From assembly GCA_019614645.1 (NCBI GenBank), contig JABWDB010000038.1, positions 496,001 through 560,000 on the forward strand: DNA of 64,000 bases, given 5' to 3'. Source of the DNA: Stratiolaelaps scimitus (taxonomy: Eukaryota > Arthropoda > Arachnida > Mesostigmata > Laelapidae). The notes beneath the pieces were generated by a model. It worked only from the letters and a program-made list of their open reading frames with translations, was not told where the DNA came from and ran no database searches. Within the stretch, counting starts at the first letter, position 1. Each line of letters starts with the position of its first letter. Position numbers and translations under genes: made by a program. Shown here in pieces: positions 12,773 to 24,955 of the stretch.

Positions 12773-15367
12773 CCTATAGCTCGCGCGCTCAAAACGCATT
12801 GTTGTAAATAATTTATTCCTGTTAGTCAACTTTATTATTAATGATAATCATCACGACAATTAATCAGATAGAGTAGTGCACACACCAACGTATTAACATG
12901 TTGCACGGAATGGAGCTTCGAATCAAGCGAGCCAAGTCCGCGGCGGCTGATTCGCCATCGTCATGTCCCTCACACAATCGATGGGAAGCAAATGTCGTTC
13001 TCAAGCAGAATTTTCTCAAAGCGTATAGTATTTAAGGACGCATTAGTGCATTTAAAGCTTGAAGATCACTATCACACGTTCCGCCCGCGACACTTTGCAT
13101 CTCAATGAAGAAGGCTCTCTTTATCATAGTTTATTTCGATCAACACAACTAAATGTTTTCAGGCTAACTCTCAGTCAACATTGACGAAGGTTGTTCATTG
13201 TACACAGCCAATATTTACTACGAACGATTTTTTGCTAGTACCAAAAATAGCATTCGTCTCGTTCATCGAACGGTGGATCCTCAGTAAAGATTCCATCATC
13301 AGTCAACGAGGGGTTTCTCATTTCGTCAAGAAGCGAGAAATGTATCTATCCGAAGCACAAGGATTTAAAGAAGATCACCCGGATACGGGAGGAGGTGGAT
13401 GAAATCGCTATTGCATAACACATCTTTGTTGTTGTGATGTTGTCCGTGCAATTTAAACTTGATTTAAGTATGCTCAAGAAGCGATGTAACCTGAAAAGAG
13501 AGTCTATCTACCTATGAAGAACCTTAATCATTCTTCTTTTTAGCGGCGTCACGAGATTAACGCCTATCAGCGATTTCATGCTTTCCGACGATGGGGGAAA
13601 TACTATTTCCAAACACTAAATATTCGCTTTTTCTCAAATACGCGTTGTTTGCCTATTAAGAGTAAAATGGCCTTGCAAGCCATCACTAGTGTGTAACAGA
13701 TTCCTGATCCCTGATCGACCATTTGCACACTGTCCCCTGATCGCCAGCATCAGCATAGCTCACGTTTCATCGAGAATATCTGACGGGGTTATCCCCAATT
13801 ATACATTGCACAGGAAGGGATCGATGTGAGAAGGGGCACAACCGTCTGCGTTGACGGTGGCGTCAAGAATAACTAGACTATAACTAGTTGCGAGTGGATA
13901 CTGCTAGCTAAGCTTGACTTACCAGTTTGCTGAACATTTTGTTCCCTATTTCGATCGCCTGTAATAAAAGAAGAAGAAAAAAAGGCTCGGACTTAGAGTT
14001 ACGGACTAACGAGATTTGTTCGCCTCTTGCCGAGTAACCGTTGAGATTGAGGAACTGATAATATGGGTCGATAAATAAAAGGACTCACGTTCAGATATAT
14101 TCATCCAATTAAAAAGATAACCCTATGATTTACCCTATGACGTAGGGGCATTTTATATATAGGGTATGTAGAGATAACATAAATGTGATGCAAAAAGTAA
14201 TGCAAACACTTTGGCCTAAACAAGACATTAGCTTTATGGGAAACAAAGAATAGTATTGGTAGGCATGAATTTTTCTGTCGGAAATGGTTATGTATCCAAA
14301 TGAGAATTATGCATAAATGTACACAATATATGCAATGAACGTATAATCGGATGATGGCGATTAACAAAATACTTCTGCAACGATGAAACATCCTCGTGGG
14401 TGTATGTGTTGAGTTATTTGCTGACTGACGCCGCATGGAATATATACATATACATTGTGTATATCAATATATTTATGTCATTGATGTAATGTATCCACTT
14501 CGTTATGGTATATTTGAGTTGATTGTGTTGAATGGATTGTGTGTTGTTTGTGGTCGATAACCACTAGAAGGAACGGCAACGATTCCTGGCGGCCCATGTT
14601 TGTGTGTGCTTGTGTTGTGCTGCTTCGCGCCACCGCAACTCAGTATTGGAACTAATACACTACTAGTACTATTCGTGTCCGAATAGGCGTAGCATGAGTG
14701 GAAATCATCCCCGACGTTAGGCAACGAACGATTGCTTCGTTTGTTGTCTTGTTCTATTGTATTCGGACAACCATCGCTATTGCTGCTGTGGCATATAGTG
14801 GCAAATGTAATGGATGCGATGTACTGTCCAGGTTGTTGTTGCTGCCTGCCCTGTCCACTCCAATGCGCCAGAAATTCCCCCGAAATATTCTAAATAGACA
14901 AGTATATCATCGGTGTAGCTATAAATCCCTTGTCAAATACATATTGACATTGGAATAGCCGATCGTATCTCCATATCGAACAACAGCGTGACACTAAAGG
15001 TTCACCCACCGCTGTATCCATTCGTCTCCAAACTCGAAATTGTCCGTATGTTGGAAGGATATTGGATCCGAAGAACAGATAGGAGGCACGCACTAGAGCA
15101 GATAGCGCGATGTTGGCACCTGTTCTTGATTCTTCGTGTGATTCAACCTTTATACAGCTGACGTGCGCTTTGATCAGACGGCACCAGCGGTAGATAACGG
15201 GTCAGAGCACCGGCCGATTTGTCATTGTTTCTTTTTATATGGCAGTTGCCGCATCTGCTAGAACCGCACTCAGTAAGGAACAGTCCAAATCGTCGAGTCG
15301 TGCATATTTGACATTCGAATCTCCATAGTGAATTGGCAATTATTAGTTAAAGGCTTTCCAAAGGAAA

Positions 15368-15535
15368 ATGTTTATTAGGTTTATTAAAGGAACTGGTGTA
15401 GTTTGTGCAGCGACATGTGTAGTTTTACAGTATACTTGGTCTATACCACACTACCAACCTAACAGAGCAAGGCCTTCGAGTAGGCCTTACACTTCGAGTA
15501 GGTCTCAGGTTCGATTCCCTGTTAACAACCACGAG
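15368..15535. repeat. Possible SINE-like fragment with a tRNA-type B box
   Basis: The start (15369-15400) reads gtttattaggtttattaaag, close to 35856-35878, where gtttattggtttattgaagg occurs; the two loci also share the following GGA-CTG. Downstream, 15508-15518 is GGTTCGATTCC, an exact fit to the internal RNA polymerase III B box. Between them the 11-base string CTTCGAGTAGG occurs twice. A tRNA fold is not convincing: a 4-bp stem can form around the B box, with no clear acceptor stem. This is best called a degraded tRNA-derived repeat. Confidence 0.35.
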
Positions 15536-16100
15536 TTTCCTTTCAAACCATTTGAGTTGCTAATATCAGTTCGGCGCGCCTTAGTCGTTTGGCCAATGAA
15601 AGTCGCATTGTTGGAAGTTATCTGTCCCATCGTCTTCAATAAATTTAGAAGTGGCCCTCACTATGCCACGGAATGAGTCCGTTGCAGGTGCATAGATGAA
15701 AAAAAATTTCAGTCCAAGGAAAAATGTTTCCAATTAAACTTACTGCAGCGATTCAAGCCTTCGAAGAAAAATGATTAACACGATCGATAACAGACCATTA
15801 GATAAATCCTAAAAATCTTCATGCTCTCAAACAATCGCGAACGTCAATTGGATAACTAAATGTAGGTGTCTAAAAATCGCCATGTTGGCTCTAAAATTCT
15901 GATACTAAGTTGATTGTAAAAGTGTTGAAAAATAAGTGATTTTAAAACATAGCAAACACATCAAGATATGAATGAAAAAAAGTTTGCAACGCAAAAAAAT
16001 TGATAAGCAGCGTTAAATTCAGTTAATGCTAGCCTTACTTGGGACTGTACATTTGTAAATCCTAGCTCTTACACAAGTACTTCCATAATCTACTGCTCTA
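15536..16100. other. AT-rich unassigned DNA
   Basis: Low-complexity AT-rich DNA ending in a short TA run (about 16102-16118) directly beside the transposase pseudogene. TA-rich DNA is the usual target of Tc1/mariner insertion. No gene seen. Confidence 0.5.
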
Positions 16101-16870
16101 CTATATATATATATATAAGGAGGAAACGACAGTGTTCGGGATTTTCGCACAAGCTTTTGTAAGAGTGGTCTTCAAGGATTCCAAGTTGGTGTATTGTTTG
16201 CAGGATACTTTGAACATCAAAAAGCCCCAGATAGAGAAATCCAGCGGGTTGAGGTCAGGAGAGTAAGGAGGCCATTGTCCTGAAGAAATGAACCGGGGCA
16301 TATTTTGGGTGAGCCACCTCTGGGTCTCCTTTGCTTTGTTGGCCGTCGCGGAGTCTTCTTGAAAGGTCCAAGGCCCGTTCCCGAAATGGGCGTGTGCCAA
16401 GGGCTTCAGGTAATCCTCCAAAGCCAATTGGCGGTAAAAAGCGTCATTCATTTTTGTGTCTTGCGGGACAAACACGATGGGAGTACGCCCTAGAGCTGTC
16501 ATTTCGGCCCAAATCATGATTGAGGCTGGCTCCTGAGTCCGAGTGACTCTTAATTATGCCAAATTATCACCCTGGCATCCATACAATAGAGTTTTTGGTT
16601 TGTTTATCTCTTGTTCGATCCTAAATGTTGTCTTATCACTGAACACAAGTTAGTTCGCTACCATTCCACCGATAAGGAGGACTTTATAATTTACTTGGAA
16701 GGCCATGTAACTGCTGCTATCCTTGGTCATTTACGCGCACTATCACTCGAACATTGAACTCCAAGATTTTCATGTCTTTTGCCAGCTTTTTTTGCTGAGG
16801 TTACAGTCCGTTTTGAATTACACAACCGCATACGGCTGTTCTACATACACATCCACACGGTTTAAAATTT
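16101..16870 (-). pseudogene. Tc1/mariner-superfamily transposase pseudogene, DD37D (maT-type) spacing
   Basis: Cut-and-paste DNA transposase relic on the minus strand. The N-terminal part (about 16740-16850) gives KKLAKDMKI followed by VRVIVRVNDQG, resembling the helix-turn-helix region of this family, but with a frame change. Near 16610-16640 VFSDKTTFRIEQEINKP carries the first catalytic Asp, with the usual following Glu changed to Lys. The C-terminal part (16101-16517) is a clean 138-codon frame with IMIWAEMTALGRTPIVFV, then GPWTFQEDSATANKAK (second Asp) and WPPYSPDLNPLDFSIW (third Asp). I count 37 residues between the second and third Asp, the spacing of the maT group. At least one internal stop and a frameshift lie in the N-terminal half, so the copy is inactive. 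Clear terminal inverted repeats were not found; the TA run at 16102-16118 may mark the 3' end. Confidence 0.88.
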
Positions 16871-19800
16871 AAAATCTTTCCGTTTTAGTACGCTGCTATT
16901 GTCTCGCACCGTGTACACACCTGCTGAATATTCTGTGAAAATAAATATACCACTGACTACTTATTATATGTCTATCACACAATACGAATATTAATATGTT
17001 AATAAGGATTGTAGTTGCGAGAATTAAAAACGAGTTGGATTGAATTGAAAAATAAGTAAAGTAAGAAGAACGTCTAAACTAAAGTATGTCAGTTTCAAAC
17101 TGCTGCAGTTAGATACAATACGCTGGTAGTTGATAACTCGCAAACTGAGCAGCATATCACATTGAAATTCTGCAGAGTGTGTTAGCGTTCAGCTATCCGA
17201 TCAATGCGAGGCTCCACAACGCATCGAGCGTAGCCACTTCAGAAAGCTTTCAATGCAAGTCATCACTAATGTTTCGAAAGACGATGATGATGTTGCGAAG
17301 GAGAGTATCCTTGAAGATCATATTTCCAGCAGAGAAGATGCCATCCGTCATTGTGGACCATCACGCCCTAAACAAATGGGCGCTTTCTCAACGAGGCTTC
17401 AACTGAATCTCACACAGGCGAATGGATGCATCTGGTCCGGACGAAAGTCGGCAAATAGAAGAAATAAGTTCTAAGAGAAGAGTCAGCTCAGATGGTTTGT
17501 TTTTACCTACAGCACCGTGTACGGTGCCCGATAAAAGGGGTCGACTTTTTCGCCTATACGACTCGACCGAATGAAAATAACCAGCGAGTCGTCGCTCCCT
17601 TGACTCGAACTCTTCTTCAACATCCTCTTGAAAGGCGAAAGAGAAATGGAGTGGAAGCTAATCGAGGTCAACTTGCCACCAGATTGGCAGAGGTGCCCCA
17701 TTTGCATCGACCCTCTACGGGCATCGTTTCACTGTCGCTGTAGCTTTTATACCTCTCTCGTTATATAATAATTCTAATCTAGTATACTAGGTGGATATTT
17801 AGGACCTTTTCATGTATTGCGGATTGTACAGTGCAAGGATTTCACAATAGCGTGTTGTATTTTTAAAAACAATTCTATTGATTCACTTATTCCTGTACGG
17901 CAATTGGTCAAATGTAGGATTCTGTGTCTTCCGGTGGTCCGAGCGGCGGCATATAATCGAATTTCGAAGCAAATGAAGCACAACAACGTATTGGGATATT
18001 AGACACACGTAGGATATTTGCTGTTTTTTTTTTTGGTAGAACGTATAAAGACAACCATGGTCAGTTCGATCGCTACCTGCCCTCAGGGGGCATTCGTTCA
18101 TTGTAATGGGCTGTTTTTGCGGCGGTAGGAGCGGCCCGGACTCATTACTGTCCTACAATGGAAGCCTTTGTAGATTCGAAAGACAAGACTACGATTCTTG
18201 TAAACACATATCGTCGTATTGGTTTTCTGATCATCATAAATTCGTTTTTAATCTGACACATCTTCGTAATCTGCATAACGTCATCATGCAATGGATATCG
18301 TTTGATTTACGATTGCGTCATTCGCTTTTGTTTATGATTTGAATAAAGATGACAATTAATTAATTCGGACGCTACAAGCCGACCTCCTTTATTTATTGTT
18401 TGTCCGTTTGCACTGGTTACTGAACGATGTTGAATTTCTTATGCCTGAAACCTGACCCATACATATACCACATCGGAGATCATTCAATCGCGCTCCCCCT
18501 GACTCCAAACTTTAGCAGTACCCAAAAACAGGAATTGTCTTCGAGAGTGAAAGAATCTACTTGGCGGCCTTTGGACTTTTAACGAACACTGAACAGGCAT
18601 CGTTGTGGCGCTTTGTACTTACAGAGTTAATAGTAATTATGTATAAGGCCACATACGAAGATAAACAAAGACATTCCGCTTGGACGTCGTGTTTATTATA
18701 AGACAGCATTTGTGCATATCCCAGACGTAACAGACGTTACCGGATATTGCCCTCTACGAGTTTCGAGAACGGACGTTTTTTTCTCACGAAAATTTCAAAC
18801 AGGATTCAAAGATAATTAACATCATTGGCAATGTTTCAAAGAGCCAACATTCGTCTCCTATTTTTGGTCGTCTAAAGGTTCCATTTTTTTGTATTTTTTT
18901 TATTCCTCACCCAGTTGAGCATGTACCGGTCTCTGAAGTTTTTTTTTCGAAACTCTCCACCTCCGTTTCATTATAGAAAAGGGGCACACTAACGCACCAC
19001 GCCACCGAGCTCGAGATTTTTTAGGAATCACTCTGTCAACTCGACCTTATAGATTACTTAGAGAAAACATAATGCAGATGCACCTCCTCGTAAGATAATA
19101 TAATGCTTAGAACTGCGCAAGTCATTCTGTGAACATAATCTTCTCCTTCGCTCGTTTAACTAGCCACATAAATTTGTAGACTCTGAATTCAATGTATTCG
19201 AGCGCCTAACCATTTCATGTAAGCCTAACAGAGCTTCATACAGTCACTTTTTTTCTGGATATCTGAGTCGTTCAAAATTGTTTGAGTAGTGTTATATTCA
19301 GTTATTGAAAATTGCGAAAGCTGTTTAGTTCTCCTATTAGCGCGCCACATTACCTCTATCGATCTCTGTCATCAGGAAGCTTTACGATTCGACCAGTAGT
19401 TGATAAGCAAGTTGCCTTTTAACTAATTTTCCACATTCGATATTTCACAGAATGTTCTCGATGAAGTGAAATTTTTAGAATTATTGAGTCTGTTGATCAA
19501 TTCTAGCAGACAAAGAGACGAGGACGAATTTGCAAGAACCACCTAACATCATCTCCGTATTGTGCACTAATATGCCGTGTGAGGTCTCGTACAATACATA
19601 TAGAAGTTGTTGACCAAAGTCTCTTAGTGGTTCACAATTCATATTTTTCGCTGTGGCGAGCATGTGTGCTTCAGTTGTTCTCAAGTTGGCCTTAAACCAC
19701 TCTGCACCAGCAGGACCTAGCTCCGTCTCATGCATCGTTAACCTGCCGCCAGGGCTGGGCATCCTCACGCCATCGCCGGAGGGTGAGGCCGCAAGAAGCT

Positions 19801-20907
19801 TTCCATCCTGCTACTGCGAACGACTCTGACGGTTGCTGCCTCAGAAAATTACTTTAGCTTTAGCGGCCCTTTACCAGCAGTGTCGACGGCACTTTGGAAA
19901 TATTGCGCCAAAATTAAAGTTTCCTTCAGTAGAGTGGAAGTGAGCTCAGAGGTATTGATGGTGCGTGGCCAATTGAATGGGACCTTACCCTGACTTCTAT
20001 TGGCTGCGCTACTGAGTGGATCGTCTATGTAAGCGTTGTATGAGAATGTCAAGCAGCGGCTGATAACTCGCTTGTGTTTGAATGGGGTTTGGCTTAAATA
20101 CAGTTGTATATCTATGTGCACATCTGCATGCGGCTGCAACTGATGGCCTGAGCGGGAATGGGTGGTTTGAAATCGCCGTTATTGGCACAATTACGGCAAC
20201 GGATGCCGATTGTGGAATACATGTTCGATCATTGGGTTTATAGGATAGGGATTACAAAGTATATATATCCAAAATAAGACCTTAATAAATAATAATAATA
20301 ATAATTAAATCACGCAAATATTTATAATAATAATAATAATAATAATAATGCCGTTTGATTTGATGTTTGGGATTGAGTCGGGATCATAGGATCTCCGGTT
20401 CGAATCCCACGGGGCTCATGCGAATCGATGCGATCCTGTGCTTGTAGATTTGCAAATATTTTTTATTATCATTGCTATTACCGAGGAGATTGACCAACCC
20501 AGTAACAAATGTATTTTACCCATCAATAGTCCGGCTTGTCGGGTCACAGATTGCCTCCCATTCAGCCAACCTCAACTCACAGCTCACGAGCTCAGGTGTT
20601 TTCAGAGTTAATTCACGAGCGGAACTGACAAACGGTTATTCCAGACATACTAATATTAATAATAACAATTATAAAGCGCTGTTTGGAGAAAATCGAGTCT
20701 CATTGTACCGTGTCATAGTTAGCCGACCTCGGCTACACTTCAACAAGTATTATGGATGACAGGTAAGACAGGAAAACATAAGGAAGTTTGTTACATATGA
20801 ACCTTACCAGGTTCTAATAGCGAAAAGGCTTAATTCATTAAAACTGTGTCCTAATTAGTGTTATATTTCAAGAGCATAGAACTGTAATTTGTTACTATAT
20901 CGGAAAT
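16871..20907. other. Unassigned DNA, two protein-like minus-strand frames
   Basis: Mostly AT-leaning DNA without identifiable genes. Two adjacent minus-strand frames, 19849-20139 and 19481-19768, have even amino-acid composition and may be pieces of one decayed coding region because they lie in different frames on the same strand, but no family is recognised. A B-box-like GGTTCGAATCC lies at about 20398-20408 beside AAT repeats, possibly another tRNA-derived fragment. An ATGGATGACAG|GTAAGA string at about 20752-20768 resembles a very short initiating exon but is likely chance. Confidence 0.35.
20288..20349. repeat. Two (AAT)n microsatellites
   Basis: AAT repeats at about 20288-20305 and 20323-20349, split by about 17 bases of AT-rich DNA; probably one interrupted array. 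Confidence 0.9.
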
Positions 20908-22145
20908 ACTAGGTGGGTCAGCAAGTTTCCTGTGTAGAAAGGAAAACAATTTTTTTAGGATGCATTTATGTTGATGCATTTACTCAATATACATATTCAC
21001 CCTGAAACCCAATGCACCTTCTAGTCCAGCGCTGCTAAAGTGCTTTTGTCCCATTCGAATAAAACTTCGTTTCCATTGATCCGAAATACTCCTCTACGGT
21101 GGCCTTGACGCATCGCAGCACCGGCGTCTGAGGCGGATTTTTGAAGAGGTACATAATCATGGCTAGATCTGGAGAATAGGGTGGGTGTTCGATAATATCA
21201 AAGCCCAACTCTACCAAGTTGGCGATTGTAAGATGTGACTTGTGAGCAGGTGCAAATCCTCGTGGAATAGCACATCTTTCTTCTTCTTCTGCATTCTAGA
21301 CCGAGTCCTAGCGTTGCGCTGCTTAAAGATCTAAAAGTCCGGCTTAGTATTCTCCTATAATCATTATAGCATTTTTCCATTTGAATCTAAAATACAGAGT
21401 ACAACACCCTTCCGGCCGATTTTTCAGTTCTGACCGTTGTCGGCGGCCTTTCGTCCTGTGCAGTCCACTCACGAGTGATTTCTTCGCTTTTGGGTGCGTA
21501 GTGGTAAACTGAACTTTCATCAAGGGTTACAAATTGGCGCCAGGAGTCCAGCGGATTTTTCTTCATCTGCTCGACACAGCGCTATGAAAGCATCACTCTG
21601 TTCAGCATTGGGTCCAGAGTTAAGCTGTGCGGCACGCGCTTGCCGCCCAACTTTCTCATACCGAGGTCGCGGTATAGACTGGAAATAACTGCTAGCCCTT
21701 GCTAATCTTTAACGCCCCCGCTCTCTCATGAACCTTAACCCTCCATCTGATGCACTTTTCGCAATTTTTTTTCATTCGCTGTCTTGTTTGTAGCTCACGG
21801 ACATGATCCGACTCGGGCACTCGTTCGACCCCTTTTAAATTCACTGATCCAATAATGCACAGGTTCGTGCGATAGGAAAGATTCTCCGTAAACTGTATCT
21901 AATTTGCTTTTTATCAGGGTTGCATCACAACTCTTAAAGTAGTCGTGTTTAATAACAGCCCGAAAGACGTTACGATCTATTTTGGCGACATCGTCCGTCG
22001 ACATGTCGCTTCTACTCACAAATGTCGTGAAAACAAATGATAACTCCGATCGATATGTTTTTGTTTGTGATCTGGAGTTTCGCAAGCATCGCTCTTTCCA
22101 CTAAAACATAAACCTTTCCTTGGAAATTGGAATTACGCTTCAAAC
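20908..22145 (-). pseudogene. Mariner transposon, decayed, with frameshifts and lost catalytic residue
   Basis: Minus-strand mariner (DD34D-type) relic of about 1.24 kb, close to full length for the family. The N-terminal DNA-binding part (21795-22085) reads DTVYGESFLSHEPVHYW followed by ISEFKRGRTSA, the typical mariner helix-turn-helix. At about 21400-21540 FVTLDESSVYHYAP, then REWTAQDE and SAGRVLYSVF, carries the first catalytic Asp. At about 21180-21270 APAHKSH and LVELGFDIIEHPPYSPDLA are read in a different frame from the segment before. Where the family has a third catalytic Asp (SPDLAPSD), this copy reads SPDLAMIMYLF, so that residue is gone. The C-terminal VEEYFGSMETKFYSNGTKAL is well preserved. 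Possible imperfect terminal repeats: GTCAGCAAGTTTCCTGTGTA at about 20917-20936 and a related string on the opposite strand near 22100-22130. Confidence 0.88.
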
Positions 22146-23480
22146 GGTTGTTTTTCCCATTTCAAAACTATATCACAAGATCATGTTATGAATCGAGTGA
22201 ATATATTATTATAGTATGTAAGTATATTATTATCGATACTTAAATGGTACTTTTACTGCATGCCAGCTATGACTATCCGCTGCAAAATGTCTGTCTGCTA
22301 AAGGGGTTGTGGGTCCGTTTTCAGGTAACCCTGGCTCCTTATCGTGACTTTTTCAGTCGTCTCCAAGTTGCGTTTAAAGAAGAGAAGATTTTCATTTATA
22401 CCCGAGGTACACATATTTACCATATATTTCCACTCAGTGGGTAAATAGGTTTAAAAAAAGGCCCAACATTTCCATCCAATCGTTTCCATTTGTATAAGGG
22501 ACAACATATCAGCACATATCAGCTCCTCGGTTGAATGCCAATGCCTAATTGTGCTAATTGAAATCTCATCCGATTGTGGTGTGCTGTTGTGTAATTCAGT
22601 AATGTCATATGCCACATTATGTGGCCTTGCCGATTTGGAGCTTCTTTTGATTATTACTGTATCCCGGAGTGCGACGCCTGAGAAGAACCTGACAGCATAG
22701 CGACCCTCTTCGCCTCCGTTATACCGAGTTCCCTCTCTGCGTATTAAACACCTGGCGCCATTATTACCCCACCTCCCCCCCGCCACTGTAATTTAGAGTA
22801 CCCTTTAGGCTTCGCTCGGGCATCAGTGAATTATAGTTTCTTATTGTGTCGAGGCTTGCTGCCACACACAGGGGGTAAGTAATTAATGTTAACGTAATAA
22901 CCTTGATTAAGGAACTTCCAGTAAACTTTCCATATCTCGAATATTCTTTGTTAATCATATGTTTTTTATCATGTGTTTTACAATACGACCTCTCGGTCAT
23001 CGATCCCTCTCGATTAGAGTTGACCCTCGAGATAAGCATAAGCGAGCTAAGAGCCGTCCTTGAATCTCATGTGAAATGCAATATATTTCTATCTCGAAAG
23101 GCTGAATTATGGACATGGACAACACGCGTACCTGTAGCTCAAGGTGTTCCTAACTGCACCGATGTCCCTGACTGGCCACCAGCTCTGAATGTGTCGAGCG
23201 GTCATGGCCATAATTAAGGCAACGAGCCCGTCCCCTACGCTATTTCTTTATGTACCACACATATTCAAGCAAACACGGCATATTATACCGGCTGAACTTG
23301 CTGTTAGAAGACATTATGTGGAAAACATTGCATAACATAACAAGCACTGCTTCATTAATTCATTTGGTGCTTGTCGCTGCGTCAGTGCAGTGATTGCGGT
23401 TTAGGAGTTGTGTGCGTGTGGCATGGTATTACGATTTAGCGGGAAAACATAATTAATACCTCGCGCCAGTTTATCCATTT
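22146..23480. other. Unassigned DNA
   Basis: No recognisable gene. A C-rich tract lies at about 22767-22783. Short frames on both strands overlap and lack support. Confidence 0.45.
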
Positions 23481-24520
23481 CGCTCTCTCTCTCTATTGCT
23501 TTTAGCGGGCCTATGCGGGACTGTGGACGCAACGTCAGCTAAGTCTCGGTCGGTCGGTCGTGTGTTTCGCGTGAATAATAATGCTTCTTTTCTAGGCGGA
23601 CTCGTCGACCGGGCAAATCGGCCCATAGACGCGGAGGGGAGAAACGAAGAAAGGAGGAAGGATGAGAGATGGTCCTCATAAGGACGAGTCGTCTAGCGGC
23701 CTGCATCGTCAAGCGCCACGGTGACCGTTGCTATCCGGCACAGGCACCGCTACGTCGACAGTCTGACGTGGTCCAGGAACAAGAGGGAAAAAGGAGACTG
23801 AAAAGGGAAGCCCCCGTTGGCGGAGAGATACCCGTCGTCATTTCTGCAGTTGCTGCTTCATGCCATCCGGCCAGCTAGCGCGACGTGCCGCCTCTTCTTT
23901 TTCGTCTTCTTAGAAGACAGCAGCGTGGACGTAGTCCTGGGTCCGGCGGGCGGAAAACGCGACAGGACAGAAGAAGCTGGACGGTCTAAGAGCTCCCTAT
24001 ACCCCCCTCTACTCTACCGTACTCTACCTTGCCCCCGAGACGCACGCTCATGCAATATATTAGGGTACTGCCTCTTTGCTGCTGCTGCTGCTGCTGAAAA
24101 CGGATCTAGTGAAGAGGCAAAATGAGAGTGGAGCCGCCCTCCGGAGGACTGGAAAGGGGGCGGTTGTATGGACGCTCGCCCGGCAACGACGAGAGCCTTC
24201 GAGAGCCGAACAAGAGGACGGGACGATCTGAGCAATGGTGGTAGAGGACGCAACCGTACGGACAGCGCAAACGGAGGGAGGGAACAGATCATGAAGTTTG
24301 ACGACACATACAGAAAGAGAGATAGGGGGAGAGAGAGAGCTAGCGTTCAGCCTGAGAAGCTGTTCGGAGGATGATACGCCCTCTCACAGACGGCTATATC
24401 CGGCTGCACCTTCTCACCGAATAGAAACTGCAGCATCCCTAGCATGAGGGTGATGCAGGTGCACTGGGAGGAAGCCACCACGTATCGTGAGGAACCGCGA
24501 CGTCTGCTGACGAGATAAGG
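23481..24520. other. GC/CpG-rich block, possible promoter or 5' region
   Basis: Composition shifts from AT-leaning to clearly GC-rich with many CpG dinucleotides, including the short CGGT repeat near 23553, and open frames occur on both strands because stops are scarce. Such blocks often mark promoters or first exons in animal genomes, but no TATA/initiator pair or identifiable coding frame was found. A (CTG)6 run is embedded at 24078-24096. Confidence 0.35.
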
Positions 24521-24650
24521 GCGGTCCGTGATGAGGAAGACAAAGGATATCATGGTGCTTTATAATAAAATGAAAAAAGGGATACGATGGGGAGAGAAAA
24601 ATAAAAAGAAAACGAGGAGACTCCTTCTTTCGTCTGCTTGTGACTAAACT

Positions 24651-24698
24651 GTACACACACACACACACACAGATATATGTGTGTGTGTGTGTGTGTGT
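24651..24698. repeat. Compound (AC)n-(GT)n microsatellite, self-complementary
   Basis: An AC run (24653-24671) is followed after about six bases by a GT run (24678-24698). The two halves are reverse complements and could form a hairpin of about 9-10 pairs or more. Frames read through it on both strands are composition artefacts. Confidence 0.95.
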
Positions 24699-24949
24699 CC
24701 ACGAAAATAACGATGCGCTTAGCGATAAAGGCACGCCAACTTACTCGAGTTGTGCCGCTGGCGCTACTCACTGCTGGGAAGCAAATAACGGAGACGGCTT
24801 CATCGGCGAGGGAGAACACTATAACGAAAGATCAATTTCTGCTACTACTGGTGATGGCGAAAACAGCAGATACTAGACACAACAATGTGCTCACCTATGC
24901 ACGTCCCTGGCGGATGTGTTATCGCTCTGCATTCGAAGACACAATGGAG
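24690..24949 (+). other. Candidate exon ending in a consensus splice donor
   Basis: A plus-strand frame stays open from inside the GT repeat to a consensus donor, TGGAG|GTAAGT, with GT at 24950. The frame contains several internal ATG codons, and the segment sits directly after a CpG-rich block, a plausible place for a first exon. The predicted peptide is basic with one hydrophobic stretch and is not recognised. A donor of this strength is expected by chance several times in 64 kb. Confidence 0.22.
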
Positions 24950-24955
24950 GTAAGT

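Larger units (their letters stand above)
9478..15360. other. Unassigned DNA with scattered microsatellites
   Basis: No recognisable gene. The stretch contains an AT run at 11038, a perfect cAMP-response-element palindrome TGACGTCA at 11483-11490, a CT run at 12508 and a GAG run at 12752. Short frames at 9505-9729, 9952-10206 and 10162-10386 look slightly protein-like but have no splice, promoter or family support. 12.8-15.3 kb is AT-leaning with nothing assignable. Confidence 0.4.

Noticed and set aside
20398..20408. Functional tRNA gene from a B-box match
   Set aside because: No A box at the right distance, and no acceptor or anticodon stem could be drawn.
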